14,661 bases of DNA, taken from Dehalococcoidia bacterium. GTDB lineage: Bacteria > Chloroflexota > Dehalococcoidia > Dehalococcoidales > RBG-16-60-22. The position numbers and the translations under genes are program-made. This document shows, one piece after another, positions 7,130-13,120 of this stretch; the stretch's first letter is position 1, and every line of letters begins with the position of its first letter. A model generated the notes under the pieces. That model made no database searches. It was not told where the DNA came from and saw only the letters and a list, made by a program, of their open reading frames with translations. The stretch is from NCBI GenBank assembly GCA_030613665.1, contig JAUWLN010000028.1, positions 1 through 14,661 on the forward strand, read 5' to 3'.

Positions 7130-7171
7130 CTTTTAATCGGGGTGTCACAGGTTCGAGACCTGTACGGCCTA
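7130..7171 (+). pseudogene. Isolated 3' half of tRNA-Lys(TTT), probable attachment-site remnant
   Basis: The segment begins at an anticodon loop CTTTTAA (7130-7136). It continues with a variable region and a perfect T-arm: ACAGG, TTCGAGA, CCTGT at 7147-7163. It ends with the 3' acceptor strand ACGGCCT and discriminator A (7171). The required 5' half is missing: no AGGCCGT acceptor strand, D-arm or matching 5' anticodon-stem strand lies upstream. Integrases commonly recombine within tRNA 3' halves, leaving such a duplicate at the far end of the element, so this is best read as an att remnant. Confidence 0.7.
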
Positions 7172-7268
7172 CACTCAACCCCACCATCATTTTTTCTCCT
7201 TCTTTCAAGCCTGTACCATGTATTATGGCGCGTTTTGGAGGGTTTGCAAGTGGGGGTAGAGGATAATT

Positions 7269-7277
7269 TGATATAAT
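7269..7277 (+). promoter_or_regulatory. Extended -10 promoter candidate for the BKACE gene
   Basis: TGA followed by a perfect TATAAT (7272-7277) makes an extended -10 element (TGnTATAAT), which can work without a good -35. The bases at the usual -35 spacing are poor. The resulting 5' leader would be about 75 bases long and includes the ribosome site GGAAAGGA at 7341-7348. Confidence 0.45.
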
Positions 7278-7359
7278 ATGTTTAACCAGTAAATATGGGT
7301 TAGATTTTTATAACTAGAGGACTTAGAAGCACTAAATAATCGGAAAGGAATAAATTGCT

Positions 7360-8295
7360 ATGCCGAAAGTAATCGTCACCGCCGCTATAACCGGAAGTGT
7401 ACACACACCTAGCATGAGTCCCTATTTGCCCATCACACCTGACCAGATTGCGGATAACGCCATTGGTGCTTATGAAGCCGGGGCTTCCATGGTTCATGTT
7501 CACGTGCGTGACCCGGAAACCGGACGACCCAGTCCGGATGTAGAACTCTATCGCCAGGTATTAACTAAAATAAAAGGCAAGTGCAATGTCGTTGTTGGGG
7601 TAACCACAGGTGGCGGCCTGGGGACGACAAGTATTGAAGAAAGGTTGAGAGTCATAACTAACCTGAAACCTGAAATAGCGTCATTCAACGCTGGGTCCAT
7701 AAATATCGGCCTTCACGAAATTCCTGAGCAAAGTAAGATAACGGAATGGAAGTTTGATTGGGAAGAGCCGTATTTAAGGGCGACAGAAGACGTTGTTTTT
7801 GCGTACACATTTAAAACTATGAAAGAATATGCCCAGATTTTTGAAGAGTGTGGTACAAAGCCTGAAGCAGAAATCTGGGACTCGGGTTTTATTGGCAACG
7901 TGGATTACCTGGTCAGGAAAGGATATATCAAGACGAGGCCCATCTGGATGACTTTTGTGCTTGGCCCCATGGGAGGCCTACCTCCAACTCCTCATACTCT
8001 AATGTACTTGTCCGAAACGGCGAAGCGTTACTTTAGCGACAATTTTATGTGGCAGGTGTTGGGAGTTGGCCGATACCAGCTTTCGCTGTGCGCAATGGCC
8101 CTGACTTTAGGAGGCAATGTCAGGGTTGGCATGGAGGATAGTCTTTATGCCGGAAAGGGAACTTTAGCAACGTGTAATGCAGACCAGGTAGAAAAAATCA
8201 TCCATATTGCAAAGGAACTAAGCCTTGATATCGCTACGCCAGACGAGGCCAGGGAGATTCTCGGTCTAAAGGGAATAGATAAAGTGAACTACTAG
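7360..8295 (+). CDS. Beta-keto acid cleavage enzyme (BKACE/DUF849 family)
   Basis: This 311-residue TIM-barrel-type enzyme belongs to the family founded on 3-keto-5-aminohexanoate cleavage enzyme (Kce). Family members condense a beta-keto acid with acetyl-CoA, giving acetoacetate and a CoA ester, using a zinc ion. Visible motifs are VTAAITGS at 6-13, the zinc-ligand pair His46/His48 in HVHVRDPETGRPSPD, FNAGSINIG near 109-117, FVLGPMGGLPPTP near 199-211, and VRVGMEDSLY with Glu259 near the C-terminus. Length is normal. The substrate cannot be read from sequence; other members act on diverse beta-keto acids, including carnitine- and lysine-related ones. It stands alone with no pathway partners beside it, between an integration scar and an IS-like repeat, so it may be an acquired cargo gene. 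Confidence 0.9.
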   Translation: MPKVIVTAAITGSVHTPSMSPYLPITPDQIADNAIGAYEAGASMVHVHVRDPETGRPSPDVELYRQVLTKIKGKCNVVVGVTTGGGLGTTSIEERLRVITNLKPEIASFNAGSINIGLHEIPEQSKITEWKFDWEEPYLRATEDVVFAYTFKTMKEYAQIFEECGTKPEAEIWDSGFIGNVDYLVRKGYIKTRPIWMTFVLGPMGGLPPTPHTLMYLSETAKRYFSDNFMWQVLGVGRYQLSLCAMALTLGGNVRVGMEDSLYAGKGTLATCNADQVEKIIHIAKELSLDIATPDEAREILGLKGIDKVNY

Positions 8296-8303
8296 AACTA
8301 ATT

Positions 8304-8319
8304 CCAGTGATGTCACTGG
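8304..8319. repeat. Short perfect inverted repeat after the BKACE gene
   Basis: CCAGTGA (8304-8310) and TCACTGG (8313-8319) are perfect inverted arms around TG, starting 8 bases after the BKACE stop. No T-run follows. It may be a weak terminator or part of the inverted-repeat complex immediately downstream. Confidence 0.5.
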
Positions 8320-8321
8320 CC

Positions 8322-8380
8322 TGCCCCCCGAAAAGGAGTCCAGTTTTAATGTTAGACTGGAACTGAAAATAAAGGGGGCA
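8322..8380 (+). repeat. Nested inverted repeats that can mask the next gene's ribosome site; IS-end-like
   Basis: The outer arms are TGCCCCC (8322-8328) and GGGGGCA (8374-8380). Inside them TCCAGT (8339-8344) pairs with ACTGGA (8356-8361), extendable by a G-T and an A-T pair. The 3' outer arm contains the GGGGG ribosome site of the gene starting at 8385, so the RNA fold would hide it. Such a layout resembles ends of insertion sequences that protect themselves from read-through translation. IS origin is an inference; no partner terminal repeat was found. Confidence 0.5.
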
Positions 8381-8384
8381 AATC

Positions 8385-8612
8385 ATGCTCAAAATATTTC
8401 ATAAGCCGAGGGAGTATCCAATAATAAGAGATGAGTACGGCCGTTCGGCAAGACAGCAGGCATTCGCTCTCTTTACTGAAGGATATCGACCAGCACAAAT
8501 ATTCAAGGAAAATCTGGTACCGGTACCAATCAATATACTGTTCAGATACTTGTTAGCCATTACCAGCTCTTTACAGAGGCATGGTGAAAGCGTTATACTG
8601 AATTTACGTTAA
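8385..8612 (+). CDS. Small HTH-like protein, C-terminus probably replaced
   Basis: This encodes 75 residues with GGGGG followed by 6 bases before the ATG. The centre (GRSARQQAFALFTEGYRPAQIF, then VPVPINILFRYL) reads like a two-helix recognition module of the type found in small HTH proteins: a helix, a YRPAQIFKE-type turn, and a second helix with an aromatic-Arg-Tyr end. No precise family can be named. The last 20 residues (about AITSSLQRHGESVILNLR) look unlike the rest and overlap the promoter of the thiamine operon. The original C-terminus may therefore have been lost at a junction. A DNA-binding role is inferred only. Confidence 0.5.
   Translation: MLKIFHKPREYPIIRDEYGRSARQQAFALFTEGYRPAQIFKENLVPVPINILFRYLLAITSSLQRHGESVILNLR
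8570..8599 (+). promoter_or_regulatory. Promoter candidate for the TPP-riboswitch operon
   Basis: TTTACA (8570-8575, five of six matches to TTGACA) and TATACT (8594-8599) are separated by 18 bases. Transcription would begin near 8606, about 20 bases before the riboswitch aptamer. The site lies inside the 3' end of the small HTH-like gene. Confidence 0.5.
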
Positions 8613-8624
8613 CAACTTTATAGT

Positions 8625-8733
8625 GACGGGGAGCTTGGGGGAACCAGGCTGAGAAGATGTGCTTGATCATAGAGCGTGATCACCCACGTCGACCCAGAGA
8701 ACCTGATCCGGGTAATACCGGCGGAGGGAATAA
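8625..8733 (+). promoter_or_regulatory. TPP riboswitch (THI element)
   Basis: The conserved TPP-aptamer blocks are all present in order. GGGGAGC is followed by a P2 closing with CCAGG and the pyrimidine-sensing CTGAGA. A variable P3 arm with two TGATCA blocks comes next. The pyrophosphate-sensing half follows as GACCCAGAGAACCTGATC, then CCGGGTAATACCGG, and closes with GCGGAGGGAA. It lies directly upstream of thiamine pyrophosphokinase and transport genes, so thiamine pyrophosphate should repress them. Confidence 0.95.
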
Positions 8734-8752
8734 GAACATGGCAAAACACAGG

Positions 8753-8779
8753 GCTACCCTCTAATCAGGGTAGCTTTTT
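8753..8779 (+). terminator. Intrinsic terminator forming the riboswitch expression platform
   Basis: GCTACCCT (8753-8760), loop CTAATC, AGGGTAGC (8767-8774) and five T residues (8775-8779) form a perfect 8-bp rho-independent terminator 20 bases after the aptamer and 18 bases before the first gene. This points to transcriptional attenuation. The antiterminator pairing is not obvious by eye. Confidence 0.9.
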
Positions 8780-8797
8780 GCATGTGGAGTAAGCCCG

Positions 8798-9442
8798 ATG
8801 AAAGCTTTAATACTGGCCAATGGCGAATTATATAAACCCGATGTCCTGCGAGGCAGAATCCGCGCCGAAACATTTGATCTGGTGCTCGGCGCGGATGGGG
8901 GCGCACGTTATGCCTATACCCTCAATGTCACCCTTGATGCGATCATCGGCGATCTGGATTCGCTCTCAGATTTAGAGGAACAGGACATCGGTAACACTGA
9001 ATTTGTCTCCCATCCGTCAGGAAAAGATGAAACCGATCTTGAATTGGCGCTTCTTTATGCTAAGGAACAGGGGGCCAATCAGATCGTAATGGTTGGCGTA
9101 ATGGGTGGGCGTATGGATATGACCATCGCTAACATCCTGCTGATAACTCATGCAAGCCTTAGTTCATGCAGAATTGAAGTGTGGCATGGGGAACAAACGG
9201 GATGGGTCATCAAGCCGCCGGGTGAAGATATTTCCGGGTATCCCGGAGATACGGTCTCATTGATGCCACTGAGTGGTGATGCCTCAGGCATCACGACGAA
9301 GGGATTGAAATATTCCCTCAAGGATGAAGACCTCACCTTTGGCTCAGCACGGGGAATAAGTAACCTGCTGGAAGAGCCATCCGTCCATATCAAGTTATCA
9401 GAGGGTTTTCTTCTGGCGATCCATACCCCCGGCAGGTCATGA
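8798..9442 (+). CDS. thiN: Thiamine pyrophosphokinase
   Basis: This cytosolic enzyme of 214 residues transfers pyrophosphate from ATP to thiamine, giving thiamine pyrophosphate directly. The N-terminal catalytic domain shows ILANGE, GADGGARYAY at 31-40, the metal-binding IIGDLDSL at 49-56, and HPSGKDETDLELAL near 72-85. VMVGVMGGRMDMTIANI follows, and the C-terminal beta domain ends with SEGFLLAIH. Length and motif order are normal. GGAG at 8786-8789 sits 8 bases before the ATG. It is the first gene after the TPP riboswitch and terminator, so it is product-repressed. Its stop overlaps an ATG in the next frame (ATGA). The presence of this salvage enzyme implies that the cell uses imported thiamine. 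Confidence 0.94.
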   Translation: MKALILANGELYKPDVLRGRIRAETFDLVLGADGGARYAYTLNVTLDAIIGDLDSLSDLEEQDIGNTEFVSHPSGKDETDLELALLYAKEQGANQIVMVGVMGGRMDMTIANILLITHASLSSCRIEVWHGEQTGWVIKPPGEDISGYPGDTVSLMPLSGDASGITTKGLKYSLKDEDLTFGSARGISNLLEEPSVHIKLSEGFLLAIHTPGRS

Positions 9443-9459
9443 GAAAGGAGAGAAACGTT

Positions 9460-9765
9460 ATGATAGAAAAACGAACCATGAACGTCGGTGTGCAGGTCTT
9501 GCCTCTGGTTGAGGATGTCTACCCCATCGTCGATAAGGCAATAGAAGCCATTCAGGCCAGCGGCGTAAAGTATGAGGTCGGGCCACTGGAAACGACCTTG
9601 GAAGGCGATGATCTGGACCAACTGCTTGAGGTGGCAAAATCTGCGCACCGCGCTTGTTTTGAAGCGGGTGCGGGCAAAGTAGTAACCATCATCAAGATCG
9701 CTGACGCACTGGAAGGCACCTCGATTGAGGGAAAAGTCGGTAAATATCGAAAGGTCGATTCATGA
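9460..9765 (+). CDS. Thiamine-binding protein of the YkoF/MTH1187 family
   Basis: This 101-residue protein has a single ferredoxin-like thiamine-binding domain. NVGVQVLPL begins the first strand, VYPIVDKAIEAIQASGVKYEVGPLETTLEG is the helix-strand region, and AHRACFEAGAGKVVTIIKIAD follows. YkoF-type proteins bind thiamine or its pyrimidine part in the cytosol and are encoded with thiamine ABC transporters. ATG 9460 is chosen because AAAGGAG (9444-9450) lies 9 bases upstream. An ATG at 9439 overlapping the thiN stop would add 7 residues and cannot be excluded. The stop overlaps the permease start by 4 bases. Confidence 0.85.
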   Translation: MIEKRTMNVGVQVLPLVEDVYPIVDKAIEAIQASGVKYEVGPLETTLEGDDLDQLLEVAKSAHRACFEAGAGKVVTIIKIADALEGTSIEGKVGKYRKVDS

Positions 9766-10550
9766 ACTGGCGCAGAGATATCGTACCTCCCACCGCATTG
9801 ATCGCCATCCTGATCATCGGCTGGTATTTCGTAGCTAAGGTCAGCGGATTGAGTTCGTTTATCCTGCCCACTCCGCTTGATGTTATCCAGGCTGGATGGG
9901 AAACACGAGATCTTTTGCTGAACGCCATCGGCACCACGCTGCTGGCGACCGGGATCGGGTTGGTATTGGCTCTCATAGCGGGGGTCGGGATCGCCGCCCT
10001 GATGGATTTCTGGCCTCTGGTACATCGTGCCCTATATCCGATTCTGGTCGTGTCACAAACCATCCAGATACTGGCTATTGCACCGATCATGATCATCTGG
10101 TTTGGATTTGGTGTAACACCCACGATCTTTATAGTGGTGTTATTTTGCTTCTTCCCGTTGGCGGTTAGTACCGCTGATGGCCTGACATCCTCAGAACCGG
10201 AGTTAATCGCTCTGCTCCGAGCGATGAAGGCAAGCAAAAAACAAATCTGGCGAATGGTTCGTATGCCTTCGGCTTTGCCATCGTTCTTTTCTGGCCTGCG
10301 GTTGGCCGTAACCTATAGCGTGGTTGCGGCAACCATCGGGGAATGGGTGGGCGGTTCTCCCGGATTGGGGCTGTATATGCTCCGATCTAAAAACGCGCTG
10401 GCAACCGATCAGGTATTCGCTGCCATGTTCATCACGTCACTATTGAGTATAGCCCTGTTCATGCTGGTCTTCGGCATCGAACGGTTAGCCCTGCCCTGGT
10501 ACTACTCTACACAACGAACGGAGCAATGGGACGGGCCTGGTATTTATTAA
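9762..10550 (+). CDS. thiX: ABC transporter permease, ThiX-like
   Basis: This is a 262-residue inner-membrane permease of the binding-protein-dependent SsuC/TauC/ThiX group. There are about six hydrophobic segments. One is the N-terminal helix TALIAILIIGWYF, followed by the LPTPLDVIQA segment common to the family. The cytoplasmic EAA-type loop is ELIALLRAMKASKKQIWRMV near residues 146-165, where the ATPase should dock. Toward the end are VVAATIGEWVGGSPGLGLY and a final helix. The ATG overlaps the upstream stop (ATGA). Context with a ThiY-like binding protein, thiN and a TPP riboswitch supports thiamine or thiamine-precursor uptake. No ATPase gene is beside it. Confidence 0.88.
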   Translation: MNWRRDIVPPTALIAILIIGWYFVAKVSGLSSFILPTPLDVIQAGWETRDLLLNAIGTTLLATGIGLVLALIAGVGIAALMDFWPLVHRALYPILVVSQTIQILAIAPIMIIWFGFGVTPTIFIVVLFCFFPLAVSTADGLTSSEPELIALLRAMKASKKQIWRMVRMPSALPSFFSGLRLAVTYSVVAATIGEWVGGSPGLGLYMLRSKNALATDQVFAAMFITSLLSIALFMLVFGIERLALPWYYSTQRTEQWDGPGIY

Positions 10551-10568
10551 ACTAAGGAGGAATATGAT

Positions 10569-11543
10569 ATGAAACGTTTGTCTTTAATCATCGTACTGCT
10601 ACTGCTGATCATCGCACTGATAACCACTGCCTGCGGAAGCCCCGCAGATGAGGAGCTCATCCCGGTTACGTTCATGTTAGATTGGGTCCCAAACACCAAT
10701 CACACCGGAATCTTTGTGGCGGAAGCAAACGGTTATTTTGAAGAAGCCGGCCTTGCGGTTGAGATCATCCAACCCGGCGAAGTATACCCTGAAACCGCAG
10801 TCGCCAGCGGTACCGCCGATTTTGGCATCAGTCATCAAGAAATGATCACTCTCGCACGCGCTGATGATGTGCCCGTCGTTTCTATCGCGGCAGTGCTCCA
10901 GCATAACACCTCCGGTTTTGCCTCTGCCGCTGATCTGAACGTTGCCAGCCCCGCCGATTTTGAGGGTCTACGTTATGGAGCATGGGGTTCACCGTTTGAG
11001 GCTCCCACGCTTGAAGTTCTGATGAACTGCGCGGGTGGCGACTTCAGCCAGCTTGAGATAGTGAATACAGGTTGGGCCGACCCATTGGCCTTGATCGCTG
11101 AAGATCAGATCGATATGGCATGGATTTTCTACGGCTGGCAGGGTTTTCAGGCACAACAACAGGGCGTCGATCTCAATGTGGTGATGATGAAAGACTACTT
11201 TGATTGCATTCCTGACTACTATACCCCGGTCGTGATCGCCAGCGAGGACATCATCGCCAATAAACCGGAAGTCGTCAAAGCCTTCATGGAAGCTCTCTCA
11301 CGCGGGTATGATTTCGCGATACAGAATCCGGGCGAGGCTGCCGAGCTTCTGCTTGCCGCCGTACCTGAACTCGTCAAAGCAAGTCAGGATTGGCTTTCGA
11401 AATATTATCAAGCGGATGCACCGCGTTGGGGTGAACAGAAAGAAAGTGGCTGGCAGGACTACGCTGATTGGATGGTCAAACACGGCATTCTGTCAGCCCC
11501 CATCTCTGTCTTTGATGCCTTCACCAACGAGTTTTTACCTTGA
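10569..11543 (+). CDS. thiY: ABC transporter substrate-binding lipoprotein, ThiY/NMT1-THI5-like
   Basis: This encodes 324 residues. The N-terminus is a lipoprotein signal: KR, a leucine/isoleucine-rich core and an ITTAC lipobox with Cys22, so the mature protein should be anchored outside the membrane. FMLDWVPNTNHTGIFVAEANGYF near residues 35-57 is the hallmark of the NMT1/THI5/ThiY group, which binds pyrimidine precursors of thiamine. Later come SGTADFGISHQEM, FEGLRYGAWGSPFE, IDMAWIFYGWQG and PEVVKAFMEALSRGYDFA. AAGGAGG (10554-10560) lies 8 bases before the ATG; an ATG at 10564 opens only a two-codon frame. It delivers ligand to the ThiX-like permease. The exact ligand (thiamine, formylaminopyrimidine or another precursor) cannot be set from sequence. 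Confidence 0.9.
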   Translation: MKRLSLIIVLLLLIIALITTACGSPADEELIPVTFMLDWVPNTNHTGIFVAEANGYFEEAGLAVEIIQPGEVYPETAVASGTADFGISHQEMITLARADDVPVVSIAAVLQHNTSGFASAADLNVASPADFEGLRYGAWGSPFEAPTLEVLMNCAGGDFSQLEIVNTGWADPLALIAEDQIDMAWIFYGWQGFQAQQQGVDLNVVMMKDYFDCIPDYYTPVVIASEDIIANKPEVVKAFMEALSRGYDFAIQNPGEAAELLLAAVPELVKASQDWLSKYYQADAPRWGEQKESGWQDYADWMVKHGILSAPISVFDAFTNEFLP

Positions 11544-11722
11544 AGTATGGCTTATTTTGGTTTATCGTCTTTAGCGAAAGAACTACCAGAGAATAGACCA
11601 ACACCTTGAAATCGAGAAAAAAGTCACATTATGAGATAGTAACTAATTGATAGTAGTTGCTGCTATTTACGCTTGGAGGGTCTACCTTAAGCCGGTACCG
11701 CTAGGTTAGAGGATGATTGGAA
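11544..11722. other. Gap after the thiamine operon
   Basis: These 179 bases are AT-rich and show no coding continuation of an ABC ATPase in any frame. A weak 5-bp stem TCTTT/AAAGA lies at 11568-11581 without a T-run, so no convincing terminator closes the operon. AGAGGA near 11708-11713 is the ribosome site of the next gene. Confidence 0.5.
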
Positions 11723-12370
11723 ATGTCGTATCGAGCTTTCAACGCTCATGCTGACGAATATGACGCGTGGTTTGATAGCAAACTTGGCGCCACTATTTTT
11801 ACTATGGAAGTGGAGTGCCTGCAGTCTCTTTTGAAAAGCTATCACCGACCTTATCTGGAGGTTGGTGTGGGGTCAGGGCGATTCGCGCAGGCACTCGGGG
11901 TAGAGTATGGAGTAGACCCCGCACTGGCCCTCCTGAAGAAAGCCAATGCAAGGAGTATCAAGGTGAAGAGAGCCAGTGGGGAGAAACTCCCATTCCCAGA
12001 TGGTATCTTCGGAGGCGTTCTAATAGCCTTAGCCCTGTGTTTTGTAAACAACCCGCTTAGTGTGTTACGAGAGGCATCAAGAGTGCTTATGCACAAAGGT
12101 GGACTTGTGCTAGGACTGATTCTCAGAGATAGCCCGTGGGCAGAATCCTATGCTGCTGAGGCAAGGGAAGGACATCCCATATGGAGCAAAGCGCGATTCC
12201 TTTCGAAAGATGAGGTGGACAAGTTACTGCAGCAATGTTGTTTTGACGTGATTGAATATCGTTCCATCTTATTTCAACCTCCGGGGCAAAACTTTTACCA
12301 TCTCGAACGTCCTCTTTTGGCATATCAGAAATCGTCTGGATTCACTGCTATTAGCGCTCGCAAGAGATAG
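11723..12370 (+). CDS. Class I SAM-dependent methyltransferase
   Basis: This 215-residue protein has a Rossmann methyltransferase core. Motif I is YLEVGVGSGRFAQAL at 44-58, the ribose-contacting acid region is YGVDPALALL near 62-71, and GEKLPFPDGIFGGVLIALAL near 86-105 holds motifs II/III. REASRVLMHKGGLVLG follows. The opening NAHADEYDAWFD is typical of small UbiE/COQ5-like methyltransferases. Substrate is unknown. ATG 11723 is preferred over the in-frame TTG at 11717 because AGAGGA stands about 9 bases upstream. It is not clearly part of the thiamine operon, being 179 bases away. A broken transposase tail starts within 40 bases of its stop. Confidence 0.85.
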   Translation: MSYRAFNAHADEYDAWFDSKLGATIFTMEVECLQSLLKSYHRPYLEVGVGSGRFAQALGVEYGVDPALALLKKANARSIKVKRASGEKLPFPDGIFGGVLIALALCFVNNPLSVLREASRVLMHKGGLVLGLILRDSPWAESYAAEAREGHPIWSKARFLSKDEVDKLLQQCCFDVIEYRSILFQPPGQNFYHLERPLLAYQKSSGFTAISARKR

Positions 12371-12618
12371 AAGTGCCTGAGGTATCTACTCGGGTCAAGT
12401 AATATTGGCTGCGCCTGGGAGAATGGTTATATTGAATCCTTTAATGGCAAGCTACCGGACGAATTATTGAGCCGAGAGATAATTACCACACTTGAAGACT
12501 AGGGTATTGATTGAGCAATGGAAAAGGGAGATTTTTCGATTAGGGCAATTATATACATATTGTTGATTGTTAACAAGAAATAATCCTTTCAGAGATAGTA
12601 AGCTAAAAAGGAACGCTA
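12371..12618. other. Non-coding stretch holding the IS3 remnant
   Basis: This 248-base gap between two genes on opposite strands contains only the frameshifted transposase tail at 12407-12530. After about 12535 the sequence is AT-rich and shows no recognisable feature or matching IS end. Confidence 0.5.
12407..12530 (+). pseudogene. IS3-family transposase C-terminal remnant with frameshift
   Basis: One frame reads AWENGYIESFNGKLPDELLSRE, the strongly conserved C-terminal block of IS3-family DDE transposases, including the catalytic Glu of YIESFN. It runs to a TAG at 12500-12502. From 12501 a different frame continues the homology as RVLIEQWKRE, so one base was lost or two were gained near 12500. 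The remainder of the transposase and the terminal repeats are absent. The remnant starts just after the methyltransferase gene. Confidence 0.85.
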
Positions 12619-13020
12619 TTAACCTTTTATGTTTTTCCCTACCCAGCCGTCAGCATACTCCCTAGCCTCTTCACGATCCCACCCAGCCTCCTCTAGGCAA
12701 ATAAGTAGTGCAGTATCCACGGCATTATTTACTATAGACTCCAACTTGGCTACCTTGTTCTCGAGGGCAGTTAGCCGCTCCGGTAGCTTTTCTTTGGTGG
12801 CCTCAAGCTCAGCAATCTCCTTTTGTAGCTTAATCATATCCCTCTTTTGTCGAAGTTCCTGTAGTTCGTCTGATACTGGCAAATCCGGCAAACCAGTTTT
12901 GGTAGTCCTGAGCTTTTTAGCTTCATTGAATACCGAGGATTTAGCGTAACCCTCATCAATAAGCTGCTTGGGTGAATTACCAGCCGTAAGTCTCTGTCTA
13001 ATATCATCTAGCTTTCCCAT
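12619..13020 (-). CDS. Small HTH plus coiled-coil protein, mobile-element associated
   Basis: This encodes 133 residues with AAGGAG 9 bases before the ATG. Residues 3-37 (DDIRQRLTAGNSPKQLIDEGYAKSSVFNEAKKL) look like a small helix-turn-helix of the kind used to read DNA without other domains. Residues about 51-98 are a strong heptad coiled coil rich in Glu, Lys and Leu, suggesting dimers. The C-terminus has an EAGWDREEAREYADGW segment. No named family is recognised. It lies 100 bases downstream of the serine recombinase on the same strand, so it may be a co-transcribed accessory factor or regulator. Confidence 0.7.
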   Translation of the reverse strand: MGKLDDIRQRLTAGNSPKQLIDEGYAKSSVFNEAKKLRTTKTGLPDLPVSDELQELRQKRDMIKLQKEIAELEATKEKLPERLTALENKVAKLESIVNNAVDTALLICLEEAGWDREEAREYADGWVGKNIKG

Positions 13021-13120
13021 TAATCTACTCCTTATTTGAATTTATAGACGGTTCCATACGAAGGTCTAGGAACAGTCTCTGTATGAGTCCATATCTACTC
13101 TTGACCAATTTTATCAAGGT

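Larger units (their letters stand above)
6998..7359. other. Intergenic scar between integrase fragment and BKACE gene
   Basis: This 362-base AT-richer stretch has no credible coding region. It holds the perfect hairpin at 7036-7059, the tRNA-Lys 3' half at 7130-7171 and the promoter-like TGATATAAT at 7269-7277. The bases around 7060-7129 and 7172-7260 show no recognisable feature. Confidence 0.6.

Noticed and set aside
7081..7171. Complete functional tRNA-Lys
   Set aside because: The T-arm and 3' acceptor are fine, but no 5' acceptor strand, D-arm or 5' anticodon-stem strand that pairs is present upstream.
9692..10237. Antisense open frame across the ThiX-like permease
   Set aside because: No motifs, and it crosses two real overlapping genes on the other strand.
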